From Mycolicibacterium xanthum (lineage in GTDB: Bacteria > Actinomycetota > Actinomycetes > Mycobacteriales > Mycobacteriaceae), in assembly GCF_019710635.1 (NCBI RefSeq), contig NZ_JAIFZS010000001.1, positions 372,001 through 436,000 of the forward strand: DNA of 64,000 nt, read 5' to 3'. The notes beneath the pieces are model-generated. The model was not told where the DNA came from. It saw nothing but the letters and a program-made list of their open reading frames with translations, and did no database searches. Positions 43,026 through 50,770 of this stretch are shown here, in pieces. Each line of letters starts with the position of its first letter. Positions within the stretch are counted from its first letter, which is position 1. The position numbers and the translations under genes were made by a program.

Positions 43026-43041
43026 TGTCAGCGTGATGACA
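43026..43041. promoter_or_regulatory. Crp/Fnr-type operator, site 1
   Basis: TGTCA-GCGTGA-TGACA is a perfect TGTCA-N6-TGACA palindrome. A second one lies 32 bp away, centre to centre, about three helical turns. Both are between the membrane protein gene and the Crp/Fnr gene, which probably binds them. Confidence 0.7.
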
Positions 43042-43057
43042 GTACGGGCGCATCGAC

Positions 43058-43073
43058 TGTCACTTTGCTGACA
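43058..43073. promoter_or_regulatory. Crp/Fnr-type operator, site 2
   Basis: TGTCA-CTTTGC-TGACA is the second perfect palindrome of the pair, ending 26 bp before the ATG chosen for the Crp/Fnr gene. Being so close to the start, it suggests autorepression. Confidence 0.7.
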
Positions 43074-43099
43074 CCATGGCGATGAGCGAAGGAGTGATG

Positions 43100-43831
43100 A
43101 TGCCCGAGCGGCCCGGCCCGTTGCGGCAGGCACTGCGAACCCTCACAGGTGGTGAGAGTCCGGCTGACGACCAGATCCGGCATGCGGCGTGGGTGGCGCG
43201 CTGTGTCGGCCGCGGTGCGGCTGCTCCGCTGCTGCGGGCGGATGTCGCGGCACTGGCGGGCACGCTCGAGACGATGACCTTCGAAACCGGCGAGGTGTTG
43301 TTCGCGGCCAACCAGCCGTCGACAGGGGTGTGGATCGTGCGGCAGGGTCACATTGAGCTCACGGTCGGGTCGGGACGGCGTCGGGTGGTCGTCGACGTGC
43401 TGCGAACTGGCGACGTCGACGGGGATATCGCGCTGCTGCTCGCCATGCCGACGCCCTACACCGCGCGCGCCCTCGTCGACTGCACATGTCTGTATCTCGA
43501 CCGGCCGGCGTTCGAGGAGCTGCTGGCCACTCGGCCCAACATCGCCCGGCGGTGGCTGTCCTCGGTGGCCCAGCGGGTTTCGGCGGGGCAGAGCCGGCTG
43601 GTCGCGATGCTCGGCCGACCATTGTCCGGTCAAGTGGCGCAGTTGCTGATCGACGAGGCGGTAGACGGTTCCGTGCCTCTGGCCCAGCGCACACTGGCCG
43701 CGATGCTCGGGGTGCAGCGTCCCTCGCTGAACAAGGTGCTCAAGGAATTCGAGCGCAACGGATCGATCGCCATCCGGTACGGCGGCATCGAGATCGTGGA
43801 CGTGGCGCGGTTGACCGAGATGGCCGGATAG
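43100..43831 (+). CDS. Crp/Fnr-family transcriptional regulator
   Basis: The 243-residue protein has a cyclic-nucleotide-type beta-barrel ([20 protein letters not shown], then [16 protein letters not shown]) and a C-terminal HTH_Crp_2 domain ([31 protein letters not shown]). The [12 protein letters not shown] phosphate-cassette region lacks the Arg-Ser pair typical of cAMP binders, so the ligand is uncertain. ATG 43100 is preferred over ATG 43076 because AAGGAG lies 5 bp upstream and because the operator at 43058-43073 would otherwise touch the start. It heads a DsbF-CcdA cluster that recalls M. tuberculosis Rv1675c-Rv1678. Confidence 0.87.
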   Translation: MPERPGPLRQALRTLTGGESPADDQIRHAAWVARCVGRGAAAPLLRADVAALAGTLETMTFETGEVLFAANQPSTGVWIVRQGHIELTVGSGRRRVVVDVLRTGDVDGDIALLLAMPTPYTARALVDCTCLYLDRPAFEELLATRPNIARRWLSSVAQRVSAGQSRLVAMLGRPLSGQVAQLLIDEAVDGSVPLAQRTLAAMLGVQRPSLNKVLKEFERNGSIAIRYGGIEIVDVARLTEMAG

Positions 43832-43881
43832 TCGCCCGGCACGCTGGAACTGTGGAATCGACAGTAAGGAGACGTGCCTTG

Positions 43882-44424
43882 ATGTGGCGCGCTTTCCCGG
43901 CTTTGGCGGCGACGGCGGGACTGGTGACGGCGTGCGGAGCCGGGGAACAGTCCCCGCCGTCGGTGGCGTCGTCCTCGCCGGCCGCTGTGCAAGACGACTC
44001 GTCCTCGGGCTCCCCGGTTCCCGAGCAGCTGCAGTTCTCGGCGACGACGCTCGACGGCACCCGGTTCGAGGGCGCGAGCCTGGCCGGCCGGCCCGCGGTG
44101 TTGTGGTTCTGGGCACCGTGGTGCCCGACCTGTCAGCGCGAGGCGCCGATCATCGGGCAGGCCGCCGCGGACAACCCCGACGTGCGCTTCGTCGGAGTCG
44201 CCTCGCTGGACGAACACCCGGCGATGCAGGAGTTCGTCGACCGCTACCCGGTCGGGGGTTTCGTGCACCTGGCCGATGTCGACGGCTCGGTGTGGACGCG
44301 GTTCGGCGTCACCGCCCAACCTGCCTATGCGTTCGTCGATGCCGATGGAGCGGTGCTGGTGGTTCGCGGCACGCTGACCGAAACGGAGCTCGACCGGCGG
44401 ATCTCCGCGCTGACCGGGGCATGA
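43882..44424 (+). CDS. DsbF/MPT53-like thioredoxin-fold lipoprotein
   Basis: The 180-residue precursor has a lipobox LVTAC (Cys18), an extended Ser/Pro linker and a thioredoxin domain whose active site is WCPTC (Cys81, Cys84), with the cis-Pro in VTAQPAYAFVD. It should catalyse disulfide chemistry outside the cytoplasmic membrane. AAGGAG stands 10 bp before ATG 43882. Its stop overlaps the CcdA start (ATGA), consistent with CcdA supplying or accepting its electrons. Confidence 0.88.
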   Translation: MWRAFPALAATAGLVTACGAGEQSPPSVASSSPAAVQDDSSSGSPVPEQLQFSATTLDGTRFEGASLAGRPAVLWFWAPWCPTCQREAPIIGQAAADNPDVRFVGVASLDEHPAMQEFVDRYPVGGFVHLADVDGSVWTRFGVTAQPAYAFVDADGAVLVVRGTLTETELDRRISALTGA

Positions 44425-45310
44425 TCGACGCCACCACGGTGGGGTTCGGCCTCGGTGCGGGGCTGCTCGCTGCGCTGACCCCGTGCGGTTTCGCGTTCTT
44501 GCCCGGCTACCTGGGCCTGGTCATCGCCGGCGGGGTCGACGCCCGGTCACGCTCGGCGGCGCTGGCGCGTGCGGGCGGGGCGACCCTGGTGATGGCTGCC
44601 GGCTTTGTCGGCGTGTTCGGCCTGTTCGGGCTGGTGATCTCTCCGCTGATCGCGTCGGTGACACGCTATTTGCCGTTCGCCACCGTCGCCGTCGGCGTGC
44701 TGCTCGTCGGCATGGGTTTGTGGCTGCTGGCGGGCCGGGACGTCACGGTCATGCTGCCCAGGACCTCCGGCGGAGCCCCCACGGCCCGGCTCCGGTCGAT
44801 GTACGGGTACGGGGTGGGTTATGCGGTGGCGTCGTTGTCGTGCACGATCGCACCGTTTCTGGCGGTGATGGGCACGACCTTCCGGCAGGGCGATGTGCTG
44901 GCCGGGGCGGCGGCCTTCCTGGCCTATGCGGCCGGAATGACGATCACCGTCGGTGTCGCGGCCCTCGCGGTGGCGCTCGTCGGCCGGGCCCCGGCGGCGC
45001 GATGCGCCGGCTGCTGCCGCGCATCAATCGGATCGTCGGCGTGATAGTACTGCTCATCGGGCTGTGCGTGACCTACTACGGCGTTTACGAGATTCGGCTA
45101 TTCTTTGCCGGTGGGGACGCCGCCGACCCGGTCATCGAGGCGGCAGGCGTGCTGCAGGGCTGGCTGGCCGACGGTGTGTACGCGCTCGGGGTGTGGCCGT
45201 TGCTCGCCGCCTTGGCAGTGCTGGCGGCCGCCGCGGTGGCACGGTGGTACCGGACCGCCGGCCGCGCGGCATCGCGTTGCGCCGACCTGGGCGATCCCGA
45301 TGAACGGTGA
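44421..45310 (+). pseudogene. CcdA/DsbD-type membrane electron transporter, frameshifted near 45000
   Basis: The first about 195 codons encode a CcdA-family protein that carries reducing equivalents across the membrane, with the paired cysteines in LTPCGFAFLPGY (Cys22) and SLSCTIAPFL (Cys141). After VGRAPAA the frame leaves the family pattern and stops at 45044. The expected last part, RRLLPRINRIVGVIVLLIGL and a further helix, continues in another frame from about 45002 to 45310. A single lost base in the GCG run at about 44993-45001 explains this. It could be a real mutation, a sequencing error, or two overlapping ORFs with a start at ATG 45002. Confidence 0.7.
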
Positions 45311-45369
45311 GTGCCGTCATGAGCGCCGTCGTGCGGGCAGCGGTCCTCTCCGATCGGGCAGGACCACAC

Positions 45370-45403
45370 TGTTCATCTGATCAGCTAGACAGATGTTCAG
45401 ATG
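45370..45403. promoter_or_regulatory. CATCTG/CAGATG operator-like cluster before cbiM
   Basis: CATCTG at 45374-45379 forms an inverted repeat with CAGATG at 45390-45395 (spacer 10 bp), and a second CAGATG follows at 45398-45403. TGTTCA occurs twice, at 45370 and 45395, a half-site typical of ArsR/SmtB metal sensors. A metalloregulator controlling the importer is a reasonable inference. Confidence 0.45.
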
Positions 45404-45442
45404 GCGGAATAGGCTCGCCGTGTGAACGCCACCTATGTCGCG

Positions 45443-46126
45443 ATGCACATGAGCGACGGCATCGTCAACGCCCCGATTTCGGTGCTGTTCGCCGTCATCG
45501 CCGTGGTAGCGCTCGGGGTCTGCGCCTACCGGGCCCGTACCGAACTCGACGAACGGACCGTGCCGCTGGCCGGCCTGGTCGCCGCCTTCATCTTCGCCGT
45601 CCAGATGGTGAACTTCCCGATCCTGCCGGGCGTGAGCGGGCACCTGCTGGGTGGCGCGCTCGCCGCCATCCTGGTCGGCCCGTACACCGGCGCGCTGTGC
45701 GTGTCCGTCGTGCTGATCGTGCAGGCGCTGCTGTTCGCCGACGGCGGGGTGACGGCGCTGGGTACCAACATCACGAACATGGCGATCATCGGCGTCGCCG
45801 CCGGGTACACCACCGCGGTGGTGCTGTACCGGCTCGCCCGCAGGCGCGGCGAGGTCGCGGTGCCGCTGGTCGGTGGGATTGCGTTCGTCTCGGCGGTCAT
45901 CGGAACGGTTTGCGCCGCAATGGGCTTCGTGCTGGAGTATGCGCTCGGCGGCGCGGCCTCGGCGTCACTGCCCACCGTGGCCGCCTACATGTCCGGCACC
46001 CACGTTCTGATCGGCATCGGCGAGGGGATCATCACCGCTCTGACGGTGATGGCGGTGGTCCGGGCCCGGCCGGATCTGGTCTATCTGTTGCGCACCAACC
46101 GAGTCGAAGCGGGGGTGGCGGCATGA
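45443..46126 (+). CDS. cbiM: ECF cobalt/nickel transporter substrate-binding component CbiM
   Basis: CbiM is the membrane S-component that binds Co(II) or Ni(II) for an energy-coupling-factor ABC importer. The 227-residue form starts MHMSDGIVNAP; in CbiM/NikM the N-terminal Met-His itself ligates the metal, so I prefer ATG 45443 to the in-frame GTG 45422, which would bury it. Conserved features are FPILPGVSGHLLGGALAAILVGP and NMAIIGVAAGY, with about six helices. Its stop overlaps the start of the next gene (ATGA). Confidence 0.88.
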   Translation: MHMSDGIVNAPISVLFAVIAVVALGVCAYRARTELDERTVPLAGLVAAFIFAVQMVNFPILPGVSGHLLGGALAAILVGPYTGALCVSVVLIVQALLFADGGVTALGTNITNMAIIGVAAGYTTAVVLYRLARRRGEVAVPLVGGIAFVSAVIGTVCAAMGFVLEYALGGAASASLPTVAAYMSGTHVLIGIGEGIITALTVMAVVRARPDLVYLLRTNRVEAGVAA

Positions 46127-46491
46127 CCGAGCCCAAGCAACGCCGATGGGCATTCTGGCTCGGATTCGTCATCGTCACACTGCTCGTGGCCGGCGGGGTG
46201 TCCTACCTCGCCAGTTCCAGCCCGGACGGCCTGGACTCGGCGACCCTGAAGGGTTGCCAGGTCATCGAGACCCCTGAGGGGGAGGCGCTGCAGGGCGACT
46301 GCATCGCCCAGCATGCCCAGGAGCACGCGATGGCCGGGTCCCCGCTGGCCGACTACGCGGTGGGCGGTCAGGATGGCACCGGCGGGCTGGCCGGGGTCGT
46401 GGGTGTCGCGGTCACCGTCATGATTGCCGGGGGAATCTTCTGGCTGATCGCGCGCACCAGGACGAAACCCAAGACCACGGTCGGGCAGTAA
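46123..46491 (+). CDS. PDGLE-domain CbiN-like transporter subunit
   Basis: The 122-residue protein has two transmembrane helices, one near residues 10-30 and one near 88-112, with the diagnostic SSSPDGLDS motif between them. PDGLE proteins fulfil the CbiN/NikN role and assist metal insertion into CbiM. It is coupled to cbiM by an ATGA overlap, and CbiQ starts 2 bp after its stop. Confidence 0.85.
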   Translation: MTEPKQRRWAFWLGFVIVTLLVAGGVSYLASSSPDGLDSATLKGCQVIETPEGEALQGDCIAQHAQEHAMAGSPLADYAVGGQDGTGGLAGVVGVAVTVMIAGGIFWLIARTRTKPKTTVGQ

Positions 46492-46492
46492 C

Positions 46493-47272
46493 GTGGGGGC
46501 AGGCCACGCGCATCCGCTCTATCGCGACGGTGACTCCCCGGTGCACCGGCTGCCCGCGGAGGTCAAGGTGGTCTGCCTGGTGGTGTTCGTGCTGGCGGTG
46601 GTCGCCACGCCGCGGGAACTGTTCTGGCCGTTCGGAATCTACGCGCTGATCATCCTGGCGATCTGGCGGGTGGCGCAGATCCCGCTGCGCTGGATCCTGC
46701 CGCGCATGCTGATCGAGGTGCCGTTCGTCGTGCTGGCGCTGTTGCTGCCGTTCGCCGAGGGGGGCGAGCGGGTGACCGTGGCAGGATTCGAGCTGTCGGT
46801 CGCCGGCCTCTACGCGGCGTGGGGCATCGTGGTCAAGGGCACATTGGGGGTGGCCGCCTCGCTGACCGTCGCGTCCACGACGACCGCGCGGGAGCTGCCC
46901 GTCGCGCTGAGCCGGCTACGGGTGCCGGGCGTGATCGTGTCGATGCTGACGTTGATGATCCGCTACATCGACGTGCTCGCCGCCGAGGCTCGCAGGATGC
47001 GGATGGCGAGGGTTTCGCGGGGCGACTCGCCGCGGATGCTGCACCAGATCGGGGCCACCGCGAAAGGGGTGGGCTCGCTGTTCCTGCGCTCCTATGAGCG
47101 GGGCGAGCGGGTGTACCTGGCGATGCTGTCGCGGGGCTTCGACGGCCACGTCCCGCCGATGGCGGTCGGCGCGGGCTGTGCCGCGGCCGCGTCGTCGCGC
47201 CAATGGGTCGTCGCGCTGTTGCCGGCCTCGGCCGCGGTGTTGGTCGCGATGAGCGCCTGGGTGGTGCGATGA
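46493..47272 (+). CDS. cbiQ: ECF transporter transmembrane component CbiQ
   Basis: The 259-residue protein is the T-component linking CbiM to the ATPase. It has several hydrophobic helices and the two short coupling motifs, seen as ARRMRMARVSRG and YERGERVYLAMLSRGFDG. The GTG start at 46493 is used. The end of the gene (ATGA at 47269-47272) is the start of a 32-bp duplication that repeats the junction before cbiO. Confidence 0.88.
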   Translation: MGAGHAHPLYRDGDSPVHRLPAEVKVVCLVVFVLAVVATPRELFWPFGIYALIILAIWRVAQIPLRWILPRMLIEVPFVVLALLLPFAEGGERVTVAGFELSVAGLYAAWGIVVKGTLGVAASLTVASTTTARELPVALSRLRVPGVIVSMLTLMIRYIDVLAAEARRMRMARVSRGDSPRMLHQIGATAKGVGSLFLRSYERGERVYLAMLSRGFDGHVPPMAVGAGCAAAASSRQWVVALLPASAAVLVAMSAWVVR

Positions 47273-47331
47273 GCGCCTGCGCGAAGAGCAGAGGGACCCG
47301 ATGAGCGCCTGCGCGAAGAGCAGTGGGACCC
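47268..47331 (+). repeat. 32-bp tandem duplication forming a mini-ORF chain
   Basis: Units at 47268-47299 and 47300-47331 differ at one base. Each contains an ATG and, in frame 36 bp later, a TGA that overlaps the next ATG. This yields two 11-codon ORFs (MSACAKSRGTR and MSACAKSSGTR) that join the cbiQ stop to the cbiO start by successive ATGA overlaps at 47269, 47301 and 47333. A CGCGAAGAGCAG sequence with weak ribosome-site character lies within each unit. Confidence 0.85.
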
Positions 47332-47332
47332 G

Positions 47333-48073
47333 ATGAGCAGCCCGGCGGTGCGGGTGCGCGGGCTGCGCTACGCCTATCCCGACGGCCACGTCGCGCTCGG
47401 CGGCATCGACCTCGATGTCGTGCCGGGGGAGCGGGTGGCGTTGCTCGGGCCCAACGGTGCGGGCAAGACGACGCTCATGCTGCATCTCAACGGGGTGCTC
47501 GGCGCGGCGGCGGGCACCGTCGAGATCGGTGGGACGGCGTTGTCGCGCACGACGCTTCGCGACATCCGGCGCAGGGTCGGCTTGGTGTTCCAGGATCCCG
47601 ACGACCAACTCTTCATGCCGACGCTGGCGCAGGATGTGGCCTTCGGCCCGGCCAATTTCGGGCTGCGCGGCGACGAACTACAGGCCCGGGTGGCGAATGC
47701 GCTGGCGGCCGTGTCGATGACCGAGCTCGCCGACCGCAGTCCGGCCCACATGTCCGGCGGCCAGCGGCGGCGTGCCGCGCTTGCCACCGTATTGGCCTGT
47801 GAGCCCGAGGTTCTGGTGCTCGACGAGCCGTCGGCCAATCTCGATCCGGTCGCTCGCCGCGAGCTCGCCGAGACGTTGACGGGGCTGGACGCGACGATGC
47901 TGATCGTCACCCACGATCTGCCCTATGCCGCACAGCTGTGCGACCGGGCCATCGTCATGGACGGCGGCGTCATCGTCGCCGACGGCGCGATCGACGAGGT
48001 GCTGTCCGACGTGGAAATGCTTGCCACGCATCGGCTCGAGCTGCCCTGGGGCTTTGTGGTCGGGTCGCGCTGA
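47333..48073 (+). CDS. cbiO: ECF transporter ATPase component CbiO
   Basis: The 246-residue ABC ATPase has Walker A GPNGAGKTT, Q-loop FQDPDDQLFMPT, signature MSGGQRRRAAL and Walker B VLVLDEPSANLD, with switch His in VTHDLPYA. It energises CbiM-PDGLE-CbiQ for Co/Ni import. Together with cobO, cobB and cysG some 7-8 kb downstream it supports cobalamin and perhaps Ni-enzyme needs. Translation is probably coupled through the mini-ORF repeat upstream. Confidence 0.92.
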   Translation: MSSPAVRVRGLRYAYPDGHVALGGIDLDVVPGERVALLGPNGAGKTTLMLHLNGVLGAAAGTVEIGGTALSRTTLRDIRRRVGLVFQDPDDQLFMPTLAQDVAFGPANFGLRGDELQARVANALAAVSMTELADRSPAHMSGGQRRRAALATVLACEPEVLVLDEPSANLDPVARRELAETLTGLDATMLIVTHDLPYAAQLCDRAIVMDGGVIVADGAIDEVLSDVEMLATHRLELPWGFVVGSR

Positions 48074-48094
48074 CCGGCCACCCCACTCTCTGCC

Positions 48095-48149
48095 GAACTG
48101 GCATTCCGGCAGGCCTGCACCCGAAATTCCCCTGCCGGAATGCCATTTC
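48095..48149. terminator. Strong hairpin between convergent cbiO and mtr
   Basis: TGGCATTCCGGCAGG (48099-48113) is the exact reverse complement of CCTGCCGGAATGCCA (48131-48145). With one mismatch the stem extends four more pairs, to 48094 and 48150, around a 17-nt loop. It stands between the convergent cbiO and mtr stops and is a likely bidirectional terminator, without a U-tract. Confidence 0.6.
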
Positions 48150-48188
48150 GGCGCTGGGGCGCGGCGATTTCGGCGGGAGACGGGGGCG

Positions 48189-49613
48189 TCAGTGCCGTCG
48201 GGGCGGCGGCCACGGCGGCTCGCCGCACAGCGCCAGCAGCGCGTTCTCGATGACCTCGGGCAGCGCCGGGTGGATCCAGTACTGACCGCGCGCCATGTCC
48301 TGGGCCGGCAGGTCGAACGCCATCGCCTGGATGATCGGCTGGATGATCGAGGACGCCTGGTGGCCCATGATGTGCGCGCCGAGCAGCAACCCGGTGTCGT
48401 CGTCGATGATCAGCTTGGCGAAGCCGTTGGAGTCCTCCATCGCCCAGCCGTAGGCGACATCACGGTAGTCCTGCACCTTGGAACGGATCCGGTAGCCCGC
48501 GGCACGGGCCTCGTTCTCGGTCAGTCCGACACAGGCGATCTGCGGATCGGTGAACACCGCCGAAGGCACATTGAGGTGGTTGGCGGGCATCAGGTTGACG
48601 GTGTCGTCCCAGTCCTGCAACAGGTTGTGTTTGACGACCCGTGCCTCGTGGTTGGCGACGTGCTTGAGCTGATAGGGCGAGCTGACGTCGCCGAGCGCGA
48701 AAACGTTACGGGCCGTGGTGCGTTGGTACTGGTCGACGACCACCAACCCGTCATCGACCCGGACACCGGCGTGGTGGGCGTCGAGCAGATCGCCGTTGGG
48801 GATCCGGCCGGTGGCCACCAGCAGCGTGTCGGCGTGCAGCGTCGAACCGTCGTCGAGATGCAGCGCCAGCCCGCCGGAACCGTCCGGTCCGTCACCGGAT
48901 CCGCCGACGATGTTGCGGCGGCTGTGGATCTCCCACTTGCGGCTGGCGATGTCGGTGAAACGCTCACAGATCGTGTCGTCGCAATGGCTCAGCATCGTGC
49001 TGCCGCGCAGCACGATCGACACCCGCGAGCCCAGCGACGAGAAGACGTGTGCGAACTCGGCGGCGACGAACCCGCCCCCGACGATGACGATGTGCCCGGG
49101 CAACTCGGGGATACGCATGATGGTGTCGCTGGTGTGGTAGGCCACACCGGATTCGGCGATGGCCGGCGGGATGGTCGCGCGGGCACCGGCGGCGATCACC
49201 ACCTGCTCGGCGGTGAACTCGTCGCCGTCGTCGGTCCGCAGCCGGTACGCCCTGTCCGCGCCGGACGGGACGAACCGGGCGTGGCTGGCGAACACCTCGA
49301 CACCGGGAGACGAGCGCCGGTACTGTTCACCGCCGTTGGCGATCGGATCGATGCGGCCGAACACCCGGGAGACGATGTCGGCCCAGCGCACCCCGTCGAC
49401 GTGGGCGTCGACGCCGAACGGGCCGGACTCGCGGATCTGCTGGGCCACCCCGGCGGCATAGACGAACATCTTGGTCGGGATGCACCCGACATTGAGGCAG
49501 GTGCCGCCGAACACGCCCTGCTCGCAGATGGCCACCCGCTTGCCGGCATACCGTTCGTCGAGGATCGAGTTGCCCGAACCGGTTCCGATGATCGCGATGT
49601 CGAAGTCAGTCAC
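48189..49613 (-). CDS. mtr: Mycothione reductase
   Basis: The protein of about 474 residues is a pyridine-nucleotide-disulfide oxidoreductase that reduces mycothione to mycothiol with NADPH and FAD, maintaining actinobacterial thiol balance. It has a FAD-binding IIGTGSGNSIL, redox-active Cys39 and Cys44 in GGTCLNVGCIPTK, the NAD(P)H motif IVIVGGGFVAAEFA and the C-terminal HPALPEVIENAL with the catalytic His. GTG 49613 overlaps the end of the hydrolase gene by 8 bp, so both are co-expressed. It is the Rv2855 counterpart. Confidence 0.93.
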   Translation of the reverse strand: MTDFDIAIIGTGSGNSILDERYAGKRVAICEQGVFGGTCLNVGCIPTKMFVYAAGVAQQIRESGPFGVDAHVDGVRWADIVSRVFGRIDPIANGGEQYRRSSPGVEVFASHARFVPSGADRAYRLRTDDGDEFTAEQVVIAAGARATIPPAIAESGVAYHTSDTIMRIPELPGHIVIVGGGFVAAEFAHVFSSLGSRVSIVLRGSTMLSHCDDTICERFTDIASRKWEIHSRRNIVGGSGDGPDGSGGLALHLDDGSTLHADTLLVATGRIPNGDLLDAHHAGVRVDDGLVVVDQYQRTTARNVFALGDVSSPYQLKHVANHEARVVKHNLLQDWDDTVNLMPANHLNVPSAVFTDPQIACVGLTENEARAAGYRIRSKVQDYRDVAYGWAMEDSNGFAKLIIDDDTGLLLGAHIMGHQASSIIQPIIQAMAFDLPAQDMARGQYWIHPALPEVIENALLALCGEPPWPPPRRH

Positions 49614-50637
49614 GGCTCGGGCTCCCGTCGGGTGGTGGCGCCGGAGAGTCCCCGGCATCGGTCAGGTACCAGTCCAGCCAGCGGTCCAGTTCGGCGTAGG
49701 CGACGCGCCGAGGTTCGGACACCGACAGGAACACATCGTGTTTGGCGTCGACGATCGGCACCACCGTCGACCGGTTGCCGATGCAGCCCGCCCAGCGCGC
49801 GATCTGGGCGACGTCGAGCACCGCGTCGCCGCGCTGGATCGAGTCGGGGTCGTCCACCTCGCGGACGCTGCGGTCCGAGCGCAGGATCAGGTTGGGCACA
49901 CCGACGTCGAGCCCGCGGTGCAACCGGGCCTGCCCCCGCCGGATGGCGTGGATCCAGCCGAAGGTGACCGGGAAGCCGCCCAGCGGCTTCCAGTCCAGGT
50001 TGTATTCGAATTCGCCGGCGTAGTCGCGGTGCAGGGTGGTTCCGTAGCCGCCACCGGTCGGGTGGCGCACTACCATGAGCTTGCGCAGGCGCCGCATCGC
50101 CCTGATCGCCGCCGACGTCGGCGGGGTGCGCAGGATCGCCGGGCCCTGCAGGTCCAGCCAGGGGCTGTTGAGGATCAGCCCCGCCACGTTGGTTTCGACC
50201 CGCCCGGTGGCGGCCCGGCGGCGCAACCGGTCCAGCCACAGCGACACCACCAGCCCGCCGGCCGAATGGCCGTAGACCAGGACCCGAGCCGGCCCCACCG
50301 CGGCGATCACGGCCAGCGCACGCTCGAGTTCCGCGTCGTATACCGACAGGTCGGTGGTGAAGTGCGGGGTCTGGCCCGCCCGATGCGATCGTCCGCATTT
50401 GTGCAGGTCGAGAGCGTAGAACGCGAAACCGCGCCGGGCCATGTGATCGGCGAACTCGTTGTTGAAGAAGTAGTCGGTGAACCCGTGCACCACCAGCACC
50501 GCGTGGCGGGCCGACGGGTCGGCCTCGCCGCGGCGGACCAGGGTGGCCACCAGGTCACCCTCGCCGTGCGGGTCGGGGCCGAGGTCGAACGTGAATCGCT
50601 GGTATCCGGGCAGCACGTCGGGCTCCCATCCAGACAC
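49606..50637 (-). CDS. Alpha/beta hydrolase (Rv2854-like)
   Basis: The 343-residue protein has the alpha/beta-hydrolase fold with nucleophile elbow GHSAGG, oxyanion region VVHGFTDYFFNN, the cap region ILNSPWLDLQGPA and the late HDVFLS with catalytic His. It resembles monoglyceride-lipase-like serine hydrolases; the substrate is unknown. GTG 50637 (SGWEPDVLPGYQRF) is chosen; GTG 50646 is possible. It precedes mtr and overlaps it, the order seen at Rv2854-Rv2855. Confidence 0.85.
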   Translation of the reverse strand: MSGWEPDVLPGYQRFTFDLGPDPHGEGDLVATLVRRGEADPSARHAVLVVHGFTDYFFNNEFADHMARRGFAFYALDLHKCGRSHRAGQTPHFTTDLSVYDAELERALAVIAAVGPARVLVYGHSAGGLVVSLWLDRLRRRAATGRVETNVAGLILNSPWLDLQGPAILRTPPTSAAIRAMRRLRKLMVVRHPTGGGYGTTLHRDYAGEFEYNLDWKPLGGFPVTFGWIHAIRRGQARLHRGLDVGVPNLILRSDRSVREVDDPDSIQRGDAVLDVAQIARWAGCIGNRSTVVPIVDAKHDVFLSVSEPRRVAYAELDRWLDWYLTDAGDSPAPPPDGSPSRD

Positions 50638-50770
50638 GACAGCCACCCTAATCCCGGTGCCGCGGATCCGGTGGGCAGTGGTCGGCACGCTGCCTCGTGG
50701 TGTGGCGGGATAACCTGAACACCGGCAAGCCGTGATCAACGGGATACGACCACGAAGGATCGACGACACC

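Noticed and set aside
45311..45442. Cobalamin riboswitch before the cobalt importer
   Set aside because: The leader is only about 130 bp and I could not find a B12-box-like sequence or the multi-stem layout.
45422..45442. GTG 45422 as cbiM start
   Set aside because: It would place seven residues before the Met-His that must be N-terminal for metal binding in CbiM/NikM proteins.
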